From contig JAFLVI010000014.1 in assembly GCA_022508405.1 (NCBI GenBank), forward strand, positions 1 through 33,192: a stretch of DNA of 33,192 nucleotides. The letters are read 5' to 3'. The notes below the pieces were generated by a model. The model was not told the origin of the DNA, ran no database searches, and saw nothing but the letters and a program-made list of their open reading frames with translations. Position 1 is the first letter of the stretch. Every line of letters begins with the position of its first letter. A program made the position numbers and the translations under genes. Positions 15,938 to 25,561 of this stretch are shown here, piece after piece. The DNA is from Clostridiales bacterium. Its GTDB lineage: Bacteria > Bacillota > Clostridia > Christensenellales > Pumilibacteraceae.

Positions 15938-16957
15938 ATGAACTTAAAAGAAATACGAGCGGATGCGCTTAAAAAGCTGGAAGAATTGCACGCCAAGTCC
16001 GAGCGCGATTTAGCGGCTTTAAAGACCTATCTGTTTGGCAAAACGGGCATCCTTACAGGGCTGATGAAGGGACTGAAAGATCTTCCGCCCGAACAAAAAC
16101 CGCAAGCGGGTAAAGAGATAAACGATTTGCGCGTTGAACTGCTTGAAAAGTGCGAGCAAAAGGAAAAGGAATTACACCGTCTTGCCATAGAACAAGCAAT
16201 CAATTCGCAAGCGATTGATTTGTCAATCGATAGACCGGACCACGCTATAGGCTGCGCTCATCCGATAAATCAAGTGCGCCGCCGTCTTACCGAGTACTTT
16301 GTGGGTAATGGGTATATCGTTTATGACAGTCCGGAGATAGAAACAGACTACTATAATTTTCAGGCACTTAATGTGCCGCCCGATCATCCTGCGCGCGATA
16401 TGCAGGACACGTTTTTCATAACCGATAATATTCTTTTGCGCACGCAAACATCAAGCGGTCAAATTAGGTTGATGGAAAAATACAAGCCGCCGCTGAAGAT
16501 GATTTGCCCTGGGAGAGTGTTCCGAAACGATGACGACTCCACACATTCGCCCGTATTCCACCAAATGGAAGGGCTTGTGATAGACAAAAACGTCACGCTA
16601 TGCGATCTTAAAGGCGCTTTGGACGGGTTTGCCAAGTTTATTTTCGGAGAACAAACACAAATTAGGTTCAGACCGAGTTATTTCCCGTTTACCGAGCCGA
16701 GCGTGGAAGTTGACGTATCGTGCTTTAATTGCCACGGAAGCGGTTGCAGAGTGTGCAAAAACACAGGTTGGATAGAAATATTGGGTGCGGGCATGGTAAA
16801 TCGCCGCGTGCTTGAGGGCTGCGGTATAGATCCCGACGAGTATCGCGGTTTTGCATTCGGCGTCGGACTTGACCGCATAACAATGATACTCGGTGCCATC
16901 AACGATATCAAGTTGATGTGGGAAAACGATGTGCGCTTTTTACACATGTTTAAATAG
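15938..16957 (+). CDS. pheS: Phenylalanine-tRNA ligase alpha subunit
   Basis: PheS is the catalytic subunit of the alpha2-beta2 enzyme that charges tRNA-Phe. The 339-residue product has the N-terminal coiled coil (about 1-85), class II motif 2 (CPGRVFRNDDDSTHSPVFHQMEG), and motif 3 (GFAFGVGLDRITM). A Cys-rich CFNCHGSGCRVCKNTGW stretch near residue 262 is common in bacterial PheS. The ATG at 15899 sits inside the T-box terminator; CGGAGG just upstream fixes the ATG at 15938. First gene of the T-box-controlled unit, with pheT nine bases downstream. Confidence 0.98.
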   Translation: MNLKEIRADALKKLEELHAKSERDLAALKTYLFGKTGILTGLMKGLKDLPPEQKPQAGKEINDLRVELLEKCEQKEKELHRLAIEQAINSQAIDLSIDRPDHAIGCAHPINQVRRRLTEYFVGNGYIVYDSPEIETDYYNFQALNVPPDHPARDMQDTFFITDNILLRTQTSSGQIRLMEKYKPPLKMICPGRVFRNDDDSTHSPVFHQMEGLVIDKNVTLCDLKGALDGFAKFIFGEQTQIRFRPSYFPFTEPSVEVDVSCFNCHGSGCRVCKNTGWIEILGAGMVNRRVLEGCGIDPDEYRGFAFGVGLDRITMILGAINDIKLMWENDVRFLHMFK

Positions 16958-16966
16958 GAGATAATT

Positions 16967-19342
16967 ATGAAACTTCCGTTGAGTTGGTTAAGTGATTATG
17001 TTGATATAGGCGATATTACGCCGCAGGAATTGGCGGACAAGTTGCTATCTATAGGATTTGAAGTGGAAGAAATTGTTCCGCCTCGTAGCGACATTAAAGG
17101 CGTTGTTGTCGGCAAGGTGGAAGAGATTGTTCATCATGAAAATTCGGACAAGCTGTGGATTTGCAAGGTGAACATAGGCCGCGAGGTCGTTCAGATTGTC
17201 ACCGGCGCTCAAAACGTTAAAAAGGGCGACTGTGTTCCGGTTGCCACAGTGGGCGCGGTTTTGCCGGACGGTACTCATATTAAGCCTGCTAAGCTTCGTG
17301 GCGCGGATAGCTTCGGCATGATGTGCGGCGGTAGTGAACTTGGAGTTGACGATGACGTTATTGAAGGCGCAAGCTTTGACGGCATATTGATTTTGCCGTG
17401 TGACAGCACAATCGGCGAGGATATTTTGTACACGCTCGGACAAGCCGACACCGTTTTGGACGTATCAATAACTGCCAACCGTCCGGACTGTCAGGCGATA
17501 GTTAATCTTGCGCGCGAGATTTCCGTTTTACTGGACAAGCCGTTTAAAAGCCCCAAGTTAACATATAAAACCTCCGACATGGGTTTGTCAGACTTTCCGA
17601 CTGTAAAAATTGCCGAAAAGGATTTGTGCAGCTATTATATTGGACGAATGATTTACGATATAAAGATTGAAAAATCGCCCAAATGGATGCGGGATAGATT
17701 GCGCATGTGCGGCATTCGTCCGATAAATAATCTTGTCGACATTACAAACTATGTTTTATTGGAGATCGGCCAGCCTTTACACGCGTTTGACCGTAAGTTT
17801 ATTGACGGCGGGATAACCGTGCGAAAAGGCGGTTGCGGCGAGCGCTTAACTGCGCTTGACGGTAAGGAATATGATGTTAACGATGTGCTTGTAATCTCCG
17901 ATGACAAAAAACCGCTCGCCATTGCCGGCATTATGGGCGGGGAATATACGAGTATTTTCCCCGATACGCAAACGGTGTTTCTGGAGGCGGCAAGGTTTGA
18001 GCGCAGCAATGTTCGCAGAACATCGCGCAAAATCGGACTGCGCTCCGATTCTTCGGCACGATACGAAAAAGGCGTAGACTGGATTTCCGTTGAGATCGGC
18101 TCGGCGCGCGCGCTTGCTCTTATAGATGAACTTAAGTGCGGAAAGATTGCCGCGGCAACCGTTTCGGACAGTATAGAGCCGCCCAAGCAAAAAGTAATTC
18201 GCACTACAAAAGAAGAAATTTGCTCACTGTTGGGTATTGAAATAGATAAAAAGACAATCGTATCAATTCTTAAAAAACAGGATATTGCGGTAAAGACCGA
18301 AGGGAAAACATTGGTTTGCACAATTCCGCTTGTGCGGGAGGATATAGACGGATATCCCGATCTTGCCGAGGATATTATGCGTTTTTACGGCTACGACAAC
18401 ATTATTTCCACATACTCGGAAAACACGCACCAGACGCGCGGATACATGTCTATTCATGACGACAACACTCAAAAGGTTAAAGATCGTTTACAAGCGCTTG
18501 GAGCAGACGAAATACTTAACTATTCCTTTGTGTCACCGGACGCTCCGGACAAGCTTTTATTGTCAACAAACGACGCGTGGCGAAATGTAATACCTATCAA
18601 AAATCCGCTCAGCCGTGATATTTCCGTTATGCGCACTCAGTTGATTTACGGTATGCTGTGCTCGATTTCCCGTAATTGTGCAAGAAAAAACGATACTATG
18701 CGCTTTTACGAATTGGGTAAAGTATTTGTGGCAAACAAGCTACCGCTTGAATCGCTTCCGCAGGAGAGAGATGTTCTGTGCGTCGGAATTTGCAATGACG
18801 GAGATTTTTATACTATTAAATCCATTGTTGGGGAAATTATAGGGATGTTTGGCAATACAGAGTATTCGCCGTCCGCAGCCGCATATCTGCACCCCAAGCA
18901 GTCGTTACACGTGGAAGCGCACGGAATTGTGGGGGATTTCGGCAAACTGCACCCGCTTGTGTGCGAAAATTACGATTTGCCGGAAAACGTTTATGTGGCG
19001 CATCTTGATATTACCGATGCGCTTGTCACTGCAATGCCGACCGCAAAATATATTCCGTTATCCAAACAGCATCCCATAGACAGAGATCTCGCTTTGATTG
19101 TGGAAAGCAACATTGCTGTGGGCGAAATGCTGTCGGCAATTCACACGGTCAGCCCGTATATTGCAAGTGTTAAACTGTTTGATATTTACACGGGCGAACA
19201 GATTGCGGACGGATATAAGAGCGTAGCGTTTTCGGTACGAATACAGCCGACGGATGCACCGTTTTCCGACGGTAAAATCAAAGAAATTATGGACAATATT
19301 ATCGAAAAAGCCGCAACGCAATTCGGAGCAAAGCTAAGGTAA
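16967..19342 (+). CDS. pheT: Phenylalanine-tRNA ligase beta subunit
   Basis: The 791-residue product is a full-length PheT. Domains in order: EMAP-like tRNA-binding domain (about 40-150), B3/B4 editing domain (about 210-380, LRMCGIRPINNLVDITNYVLLEIGQPLHAFD, cited by its start and end), B5 (about 405-475), the catalytic-like core (about 485-675) and a C-terminal ferredoxin-fold anticodon-binding domain (about 700-791, KHPIDRDLAL-like QHPIDRDLALIVE). GGAG lies six bases before the ATG. Its stop TAA shares its last base with the ATG of the next gene, indicating coupled translation with the U32 protein. Confidence 0.97.
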   Translation: MKLPLSWLSDYVDIGDITPQELADKLLSIGFEVEEIVPPRSDIKGVVVGKVEEIVHHENSDKLWICKVNIGREVVQIVTGAQNVKKGDCVPVATVGAVLPDGTHIKPAKLRGADSFGMMCGGSELGVDDDVIEGASFDGILILPCDSTIGEDILYTLGQADTVLDVSITANRPDCQAIVNLAREISVLLDKPFKSPKLTYKTSDMGLSDFPTVKIAEKDLCSYYIGRMIYDIKIEKSPKWMRDRLRMCGIRPINNLVDITNYVLLEIGQPLHAFDRKFIDGGITVRKGGCGERLTALDGKEYDVNDVLVISDDKKPLAIAGIMGGEYTSIFPDTQTVFLEAARFERSNVRRTSRKIGLRSDSSARYEKGVDWISVEIGSARALALIDELKCGKIAAATVSDSIEPPKQKVIRTTKEEICSLLGIEIDKKTIVSILKKQDIAVKTEGKTLVCTIPLVREDIDGYPDLAEDIMRFYGYDNIISTYSENTHQTRGYMSIHDDNTQKVKDRLQALGADEILNYSFVSPDAPDKLLLSTNDAWRNVIPIKNPLSRDISVMRTQLIYGMLCSISRNCARKNDTMRFYELGKVFVANKLPLESLPQERDVLCVGICNDGDFYTIKSIVGEIIGMFGNTEYSPSAAAYLHPKQSLHVEAHGIVGDFGKLHPLVCENYDLPENVYVAHLDITDALVTAMPTAKYIPLSKQHPIDRDLALIVESNIAVGEMLSAIHTVSPYIASVKLFDIYTGEQIADGYKSVAFSVRIQPTDAPFSDGKIKEIMDNIIEKAATQFGAKLR

Positions 19343-21441
19343 TGCAAATAGTCGCACCGGCAGGAAGTAAAAGCGGACTTATCGCAAGTATTAACGGCGG
19401 CGCTGACGCGGTTTATTTGGGATTGTCTGATTTCGGTGCGCGCGCAAAGGCGGAAAACTTTGACGAACAGTCGCTTTATGACGCAATCCAATTTGCGCAC
19501 ATGTACGGTGTTAAGGTTTTTGTAACGCTCAACACGCTAATTAAAGACAGCGAAATGTCTCGCGCAATCGAATACGCAAAACTTGCATACAATGCCGGCG
19601 CAGATGCCGCTATCGTTCAGGATATACGATTTATTAAAAATTTAAAACAAGCTTTACCTGATTTTACTCTGCATGCCAGCACTCAAATGGGAATACATAA
19701 TGCAGACGGTGCCAAGGTATTACGCAACCTCGGCATTGCTCGCGCAGTGCTTGCGCGTGAAACTTTGCAGCAAGATATTGCGGAAATAAAAAAAGTCGGA
19801 ATCGAAATAGAATTTTTCGTTCAAGGTGCGCTTTGTGTGTGCTTTTCGGGCAACTGCTATTTTTCTTCGCTTGCTTCATCGTACAGTGGAAATCGCGGCA
19901 AGTGTATGCAACTGTGTCGAAAGCCGTATCTCTTTAACGGCGAGCGCGGATATTTTCTCTCTGCAAAAGATTTGTGTCTGTACGAAAAACTTGATTATTT
20001 GAGCAATCTCGGTGTGGACGCAATAAAAATAGAAGGACGCATGCGCTCTGACGAGTATGCATATGCCGCAACAGACGTTTACAAAAATAAGCCGAAAGAC
20101 GCAGAATATACGCTTAAATCGGTATTTAACCGCGGTAATTATTGTGACGGGTATTTGAGTGAAAACGCACAGTTTAATGTCATAGAATCGAAAATACAGG
20201 GCAATATCGGTGTAAATATAGGAAAAATTCACGCCGTCAACGGCAACATCGTTGCCGTAAACGGATATATTCCGCATAAAAACGACGGATTTAAAGTTAT
20301 TCGCAACGGTACTGAAGTTTGCGGTGCGGTGGAAAGCGGCGGGAAAATCGTGACGAGCGGAGTATGTAAACCTAACGATGACTTACACAGGACATTCAGC
20401 GGAGCACTTACCGAAAAAGTTAAGTCCGTTAAACGATATATAGATATTTTCGTAAAAGTTATACTCAAAAGCGGTGATAAGCCGACCGCTATTGTAACAT
20501 TACCTAATCAAACCGAAATTACTGTATGCGCCGATTTTGTTGTTGAAAGTGCTAAAACACGTGGTATAACCGCCGATGATATTGTGCGGGTATTTAATAA
20601 AACATCCGACTATTTGTTTAAACCGAATATTGATGTTGATATTATCGGCGACGTATTTATCCCGATTTCTCAGTTGAATGAATTCCGCCGAAATGTTTAC
20701 AAGACCGCAAAACAAGCAATAATAGATGGTTATACAATCAAGCGCAGTAAGCTCCCTTATATTGGGTTCCATTATAATATGTTTGACGGAAACGGTACCA
20801 TTCTCATGGTGGAAAGCGAAAATCAGTTGGATGACGATATTTTACAAAAAGTCGATTATATTGTTTTAAATCCGCCTGATTATACAGATTTTTCCGTATC
20901 GAAAATAGATAAACCGATTTTGCTGAATTTACCTATAACTATGCGCGGCGCCGATCGAGACATTATATTAAATGCTATCAACAGACCGGAGATATACGGC
21001 GTTGTTTCCAATAATATTTATTCCATTGGTTTGACAGATAAACCCATTCTTTTAGGTATCGGACATAATATAATAGGGCAGTGTGAGTATTCGCATGTCA
21101 CTTCTGTTGAAGCGGATAGTATAGACGGCGGTTTTATTTATGCGTACGGAAAGGCCCCTGTAATGACTCTTTGTCACTGTCCGTACGGGAAGTGTATAAA
21201 TTGTTCGGGCAGGGATGAACTTAAAGATGAAAGCGGCAGAACATTTATTCTGCGGCGATATAAGGCGGTGCATTGCTACTGGCAACTGCTCAACTGTGTC
21301 CCTAACTATCAAAATAAACTTAAATCACACAACATGTTTTTTGATTGCACAACATCTTCACGTGAAGAAATACTTTGCGCTTTAAATTTTAATTATAACG
21401 GTGATTTTACTCGCGGAAATATGAACAAAGGATTAAAATAA
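19342..21441 (+). CDS. Peptidase U32 family protein (probable RNA hydroxylation factor)
   Basis: The 699-residue product has the U32 domain at its N-terminus (about 1-280): ADAVYLGLSDFGARA, LHASTQMGIHN, ETLQQDIAEIKK, CVCFSGNCYFSS, GKCMQLCRKPY and IKIEGRMRS. A DUF3656-like middle region and a C-terminal Cys-rich block (CHCPYGKCINCSG) follow. Although called collagenase-like, well-studied relatives (RlhA, TrhP) act in 23S rRNA C2501 hydroxylation or tRNA U34 5-hydroxylation, and the conserved Cys suggest an iron-sulfur cluster. Which of these it does cannot be decided here. It is one-base coupled to both pheT and mutS2, so it lies under T-box control. Confidence 0.88.
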   Translation: MQIVAPAGSKSGLIASINGGADAVYLGLSDFGARAKAENFDEQSLYDAIQFAHMYGVKVFVTLNTLIKDSEMSRAIEYAKLAYNAGADAAIVQDIRFIKNLKQALPDFTLHASTQMGIHNADGAKVLRNLGIARAVLARETLQQDIAEIKKVGIEIEFFVQGALCVCFSGNCYFSSLASSYSGNRGKCMQLCRKPYLFNGERGYFLSAKDLCLYEKLDYLSNLGVDAIKIEGRMRSDEYAYAATDVYKNKPKDAEYTLKSVFNRGNYCDGYLSENAQFNVIESKIQGNIGVNIGKIHAVNGNIVAVNGYIPHKNDGFKVIRNGTEVCGAVESGGKIVTSGVCKPNDDLHRTFSGALTEKVKSVKRYIDIFVKVILKSGDKPTAIVTLPNQTEITVCADFVVESAKTRGITADDIVRVFNKTSDYLFKPNIDVDIIGDVFIPISQLNEFRRNVYKTAKQAIIDGYTIKRSKLPYIGFHYNMFDGNGTILMVESENQLDDDILQKVDYIVLNPPDYTDFSVSKIDKPILLNLPITMRGADRDIILNAINRPEIYGVVSNNIYSIGLTDKPILLGIGHNIIGQCEYSHVTSVEADSIDGGFIYAYGKAPVMTLCHCPYGKCINCSGRDELKDESGRTFILRRYKAVHCYWQLLNCVPNYQNKLKSHNMFFDCTTSSREEILCALNFNYNGDFTRGNMNKGLK

Positions 21442-23756
21442 TGAATATCTACAGAGATTTGGAATTTGAAACAATATTAAAATCGATTGCCGCGCTCGCG
21501 CCGTCCTCTGTAGTTGCAGACGCGATTATCAAAACCGAGCCTACAACCGATTTGGCTTATGCCAATAAGTTATTGACCCAAACAGGCGATGCGGTTAATG
21601 TTTTGGCTTCGCATCGCCCGAGCCTTGCTTTTGAAGATATCGGAAAATTTTTGAGCAAAGCAAAAGTCGGCGCCACGCTTTCTCCCAAAGAATTTTTGGC
21701 GATCACCGAACATATCAGAGCCCTGAGATCGCTTAAATCAAATATCGAAGATATGGACGAGTGTGACAGTTTAAAGGACATTACAGCTTATGCGCGTGTG
21801 TGCGACGATTTGGAATACTCCATTAACTGCGCTATCGAAAATGAAACCGACCTTAAAGATAACGCCAGCGATAAGTTGTACGGAATTCGCAGGGCGATTA
21901 TTAAAGCAAACGCTCGACTTAAGGACAAGCTGGACGGATTTACTCGTCAGAATAATATAAGCAAATTTTTGCAAGACAACATTGTAACAATGCGTGGCGG
22001 GAGATATGTTTTGCCTGTTCGCAATGATTGCAGAGCATATGTTAAGGGATTAGTTCACGATATTTCTTCCACAGGCGCAACAGTCTTTATCGAGCCGTTT
22101 GCAGTTGTGGAAGCCAATAACGAGATCATAATGTTAAAAACAGAAGAGACAAACGAGATTGAGCGCATACTTGCCGAATTGACCGCCAAGGTCGCAAAAT
22201 ACTCGGCCGATCTTTCTGTTTGTCAACAAGTTCTTATAGAATGCGGAATAATTTTTGCCAAAGCCGAGTATGCAAAACAAACAAATGCATACCGTCCCGA
22301 AATCAACGATAACGGGGTTATTAAATTAAAATCCGCACGTCACCCGCTTATTGACCCCAATGCCGTTGTTCCAATAGATATTACGCTTGACAAAGATAGG
22401 GTACTTTTGATCTCCGGCCCAAACACCGGCGGAAAAACCGTTGCGTTAAAAACTGTCGGACTGTTTTCGCTTATGGCGTCTTGCGGTATATTTTTGCTAA
22501 CGAGTGAAAAAAGCACCGTTAGTTTATTCAATAAAATTTACTGCGATATCGGTGATGCTCAAAGCATTTCTCAATCGTTAAGCACGTTTTCCGCGCATGT
22601 AAAAAATATATCGGAAATCATGTCCGACATGAACGATAAATCGCTTGTTTTATTGGACGAAGTTGGGGACGGCACCGATCCGGACGAAGGCGCCGCGCTT
22701 GCAATAGCTGTTATTAAAAAAATACTGCGCTCCCGTGCCACCGCCGTAATTACAACGCACTTTAATTCCGTTAAGGAATTTGCGCTCGGCAACAATGGTA
22801 TTGCCAATGCATGCATGCAGTTTGACAATGTAAATTTTAGGCCGACATACAAGGTCCTAAACGGAGTGTCAGGCTCAAGTTATGCCTTGGAGATTGCCGA
22901 GAGATTAGGACTTGAAAATGAGATAGTCATGGATGCAAAAGCGGCGCTTAGTGCCGAAAAGGTTGCGTTTGACAGAATATTGCGCGAGGCGGAAAATTTG
23001 CGCAATCAAGCGGAAAAAGAAATGGCCGAGAGCAAAGCTCTGCGTGTGCAGGCAAGCGCAGACGCCGAAAAGACGCAATTACTCAAACTGGAATACGAAC
23101 AAAAGCTTGCCGAAATCAACGAAAAATCAAGAATTATGATTAAACAGCTTGCAGATGAGTATTCGGATAAAGCCGAGTCGATTATTGCGCAAATAAAGGA
23201 CTGTTTAAAAGCCGCCGACGAAGCCGCGTTATTCAGGGCAAGAAAAGCCGCCAAACAGATAGCAAACGACGTGCCGTTCGAGCAAGTAAAGCCCAATGTT
23301 TCGGATAGACCGCCCGACCCAAGCGAGCTAGAGCTAGGCAAAAGCGTATTTGTAACGGGACTGGATAAGCAGGGAATTGTAGCCAGTCCGCCGCGCGGCA
23401 ACAAAGTTATAATAGCAATCGGGTCTGTAAAAACGGAAATCCCAATATCATCCTTGCTGCTCGTTACGGAAAAGCAGAAAATAGACAACAGACCTGTTAT
23501 TTCTCCTAACAGGGAGCCGGAAAACAAAGAGATAATGTTGTTGGGCAAAACCGTCGACGAGGCTACTGCCGAGCTTGATATAATTCTTTCCGATATAGCG
23601 TCTAAAAGTATATTAAGAATTGTTCACGGCAAGGGTACAGGTGCGCTCGGCAAAGGCATACAAGCATACTTAAAGCGTCACAAAAGAATCAAATCGTTCC
23701 GTTACGGCAGATACGGCGAAGGCGATACCGGAGTCACCATTGCGGAAATTAAATAA
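21441..23756 (+). CDS. mutS2: MutS2 family protein (RqcU-like) with altered Smr motif
   Basis: The 771-residue product has the MutS2 order: MutS core and clamp (about 1-300), ATPase with Walker A GPNTGGKT (326-333) and Walker B VLLDEVGDGTDP, a long coiled coil (about 500-600), a KOW-like segment and a C-terminal Smr domain (about 695-771). MutS2 acts on collided or stalled ribosomes and has been linked to suppression of recombination. The Smr domain keeps HGKGTG (729-734), but the usual LDLRG is IMLLG at 698-702, so the Asp and Arg of the DLR motif are missing. Nuclease activity is therefore doubtful. The start shares one base with the stop of the U32 gene. A bidirectional terminator follows. 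Confidence 0.95.
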   Translation: MNIYRDLEFETILKSIAALAPSSVVADAIIKTEPTTDLAYANKLLTQTGDAVNVLASHRPSLAFEDIGKFLSKAKVGATLSPKEFLAITEHIRALRSLKSNIEDMDECDSLKDITAYARVCDDLEYSINCAIENETDLKDNASDKLYGIRRAIIKANARLKDKLDGFTRQNNISKFLQDNIVTMRGGRYVLPVRNDCRAYVKGLVHDISSTGATVFIEPFAVVEANNEIIMLKTEETNEIERILAELTAKVAKYSADLSVCQQVLIECGIIFAKAEYAKQTNAYRPEINDNGVIKLKSARHPLIDPNAVVPIDITLDKDRVLLISGPNTGGKTVALKTVGLFSLMASCGIFLLTSEKSTVSLFNKIYCDIGDAQSISQSLSTFSAHVKNISEIMSDMNDKSLVLLDEVGDGTDPDEGAALAIAVIKKILRSRATAVITTHFNSVKEFALGNNGIANACMQFDNVNFRPTYKVLNGVSGSSYALEIAERLGLENEIVMDAKAALSAEKVAFDRILREAENLRNQAEKEMAESKALRVQASADAEKTQLLKLEYEQKLAEINEKSRIMIKQLADEYSDKAESIIAQIKDCLKAADEAALFRARKAAKQIANDVPFEQVKPNVSDRPPDPSELELGKSVFVTGLDKQGIVASPPRGNKVIIAIGSVKTEIPISSLLLVTEKQKIDNRPVISPNREPENKEIMLLGKTVDEATAELDIILSDIASKSILRIVHGKGTGALGKGIQAYLKRHKRIKSFRYGRYGEGDTGVTIAEIK

Positions 23757-23766
23757 AATAAGGCAA

Positions 23767-23799
23767 AAACTACCGCACTTATCAATAGTGCGGTAGTTT
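23767..23799. terminator. Bidirectional terminator between mutS2 and the 156-aa gene
   Basis: AAACTACCGCACT (23767-23779) and AGTGCGGTAGTTT (23787-23799) form a perfect 13-bp stem with a seven-base loop. A residues precede and T residues end the stem on either strand. The convergent minus-strand gene ends inside it; its last codons and stop use the right arm. Confidence 0.85.
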
Positions 23800-24252
23800 C
23801 ATATTGGCTAATTCATCATATGTATACGCTAAATAATATATTTCTTGCGGTTTGAGTTGTTTGTTCTTTGATAAATCCACAGAAATTACATATATAATAT
23901 AGTTTGTTGTGCGCATATTAAGAGCTTTGATTATTTTATAATCGTCGCCCAAAATGCTGCGCGCATATTCTTCAAAACTTTGCTCAATAGGGAAGTACGC
24001 GCTGTCAACGGTAGTATAAAAAGATCTGTTTCTGCGCCGAACGCACATAATAATTTCGTCTGCGGATGTCGGAGTAATTTTATCGTTTAGCAATAAGTTG
24101 AGTGTAACGCAGTCACAAACCAGTTTGCTGGAAAGATAATGCATGCTTCTGAAGTGCTGCGAAACCGCACTTGCAACCTGCGCTCGGCAACTGCTTTTAA
24201 CAGACGCTTCCGCAAGTCGGAATATTGTATTTTCATCGATTGTTGTTTTCAT
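23782..24252 (-). CDS. Unrecognised 156-residue protein, coupled to tmcAL
   Basis: I do not recognise this protein. It starts MKTTIDENTIFRLAEASVKS and ends ELANMKLPHY. It has no signal peptide or membrane helix. The first half looks helical, with three Cys (in SSCRAQ and VCDCVT), and the second half is more beta-like with an aromatic-rich end (EIYYLAYTYDELANM). The start overlaps the tmcAL stop by four bases (ATGA), and the length, lack of internal stops and operon position make it a real gene. It is the last gene of its unit. A role tied to tmcAL is only a guess from coupling. Confidence 0.75.
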   Translation of the reverse strand: MKTTIDENTIFRLAEASVKSSCRAQVASAVSQHFRSMHYLSSKLVCDCVTLNLLLNDKITPTSADEIIMCVRRRNRSFYTTVDSAYFPIEQSFEEYARSILGDDYKIIKALNMRTTNYIIYVISVDLSKNKQLKPQEIYYLAYTYDELANMKLPHY

Positions 24253-25433
24253 ATTTTCACCAATGAATAGTTAAAGTAATCGCCCGAAATGTTGCATAAT
24301 GTATTATAAAGCGCAGTTGCATTTATATCCGTTTGCAATACTTGTCTTATTTCTGAATCGTTTTCCGCTGCTGTTTTTATATCGGCATTGTTTGTTTTTA
24401 CACATTCGGGAAGTAGAGTAAAATCAAAGTCTTTTTTGCACGCCAAAAGGCGAGTGCAAAAACGTTTTTTCACAAGTTCTTTTTCTATTCCCAAGAGCAA
24501 ATCCAAAAACAATCTATACAGGCGTTTTTTACTGTATCTTTTGCCCGTCGCATTTTCTATTATCTCGTCAAAATCACTCAAATGCGATATGTTTTTTAAT
24601 AAATACTCCATGCCTTCGGAGCAATCTCTAAGCTTATTTATTTCTTCCGGTTGCGCACGTTTAAGCGCGAACAACGCAATTTTTTTGTATAATTTTATAT
24701 CAGCCGCAAAGTTATTCCTGTAATGACAAATTTTATCAAAGTTGAACGGAATATATTTTTGCATAGTGGCAAGATTTCCGCAATCGTCGAAAGCGCGTAT
24801 TGCCGTAGCGGAAACGTATTGACCATCGGTAAAAGTGTCGTTATGCAGTGCGCCTTTGCGCATTATAATCACAGGTTCGATATTAGCGCAGTGCTTGTAT
24901 ATTGCGGAAATATATTCGATACACAGTATGTTGTTGGCGTCGTCAAAAACATGGGAAACGGACGGCTTGTCGGGATAAAGCTCGCCGTATAGTTGCGTAA
25001 GTGCGACAGCAGAAGCGGCATTATAGCTCATTCCGCGTTCCAATTCTGATTTAAGGGCGCACGAAAATCTGTCTGAAAATTTTGTTTTAATTTCAGCAAT
25101 TCTCAATATTTCGTCGCTTTTTGCCACAGCGCCCATTGCCAAATGCGTTATGTTTTTAATGCCTGAAATGATTTTCAGTCCGCCTTCCGCAAATAGCTGT
25201 GCGCTCGCCGTTGCATATACGGCGGGTAATTCAATTACTGCACTCGCTCCGCCGAGAACAGCACATTCCGCACGCAATGCTTTGTCGCAAAAAGCGGGCA
25301 TTGCCGCCTGTACAAACGGTCCGCTCATTACACAAAAAATGTTGTCAAAGCCGATTGCGTTAAGCACATCCAGCTGATACTTGTGACCGCTGTGAAACGG
25401 ATTATATTCTGTTATGACAGCACAATTTTTCAT
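24249..25433 (-). CDS. tmcAL: tRNA(Met) cytidine acetate ligase TmcAL (YlbM)
   Basis: TmcAL makes N4-acetylcytidine at the wobble base of elongator tRNA-Met from acetate and ATP through acetyl-adenylate. The 394-residue product begins MKNCAVITEYNPFHSGHKYQ, with the nucleotidyltransferase HxGH at 14-17, then FCVMSGPFVQ, AFCDKALRAECAVLGGASAVIELP and MRKGALHND. Length is close to Bacillus YlbM (about 415). It is divergent from pta, an arrangement also known in clostridia, which joins acetate use and acetyl-phosphate metabolism. The region before the ATG lacks a good Shine-Dalgarno sequence. A -10/-35 pair at 25562-25590 on this strand would give a leader of about 120 bases. Confidence 0.95.
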   Translation of the reverse strand: MKNCAVITEYNPFHSGHKYQLDVLNAIGFDNIFCVMSGPFVQAAMPAFCDKALRAECAVLGGASAVIELPAVYATASAQLFAEGGLKIISGIKNITHLAMGAVAKSDEILRIAEIKTKFSDRFSCALKSELERGMSYNAASAVALTQLYGELYPDKPSVSHVFDDANNILCIEYISAIYKHCANIEPVIIMRKGALHNDTFTDGQYVSATAIRAFDDCGNLATMQKYIPFNFDKICHYRNNFAADIKLYKKIALFALKRAQPEEINKLRDCSEGMEYLLKNISHLSDFDEIIENATGKRYSKKRLYRLFLDLLLGIEKELVKKRFCTRLLACKKDFDFTLLPECVKTNNADIKTAAENDSEIRQVLQTDINATALYNTLCNISGDYFNYSLVKI

Positions 25434-25442
25434 AATAAATAC

Positions 25443-25471
25443 TTTACATTACTCTCGGACAAGTGTATAAT
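25443..25471 (+). promoter_or_regulatory. Candidate sigma-A promoter of pta
   Basis: TTTACA (25443-25448) and TATAAT (25466-25471) are 17 bases apart on the plus strand. The transcript would start near 25478 and have a leader of about 130 bases before pta. The -35 is only ten bases from the tmcAL start codon on the other strand. Confidence 0.6.
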
Positions 25472-25561
25472 GATAAATGGTAATACAATCACAGATTGAT
25501 TTTTCGATTTGATTGCTGTCAGCTGATATCGAAACATTCTTTCCGTAATTAAGTTTTTTGT

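Noticed and set aside
15717-15941. 74-codon frame over the T-box leader
   Set aside because: The sequence is fully explained by T-box stems, core and terminator.
24388-24992. Plus-strand frames of 111 and 89 codons opposite tmcAL
   Set aside because: The minus frame has the TmcAL signatures; the plus frames are shadows.
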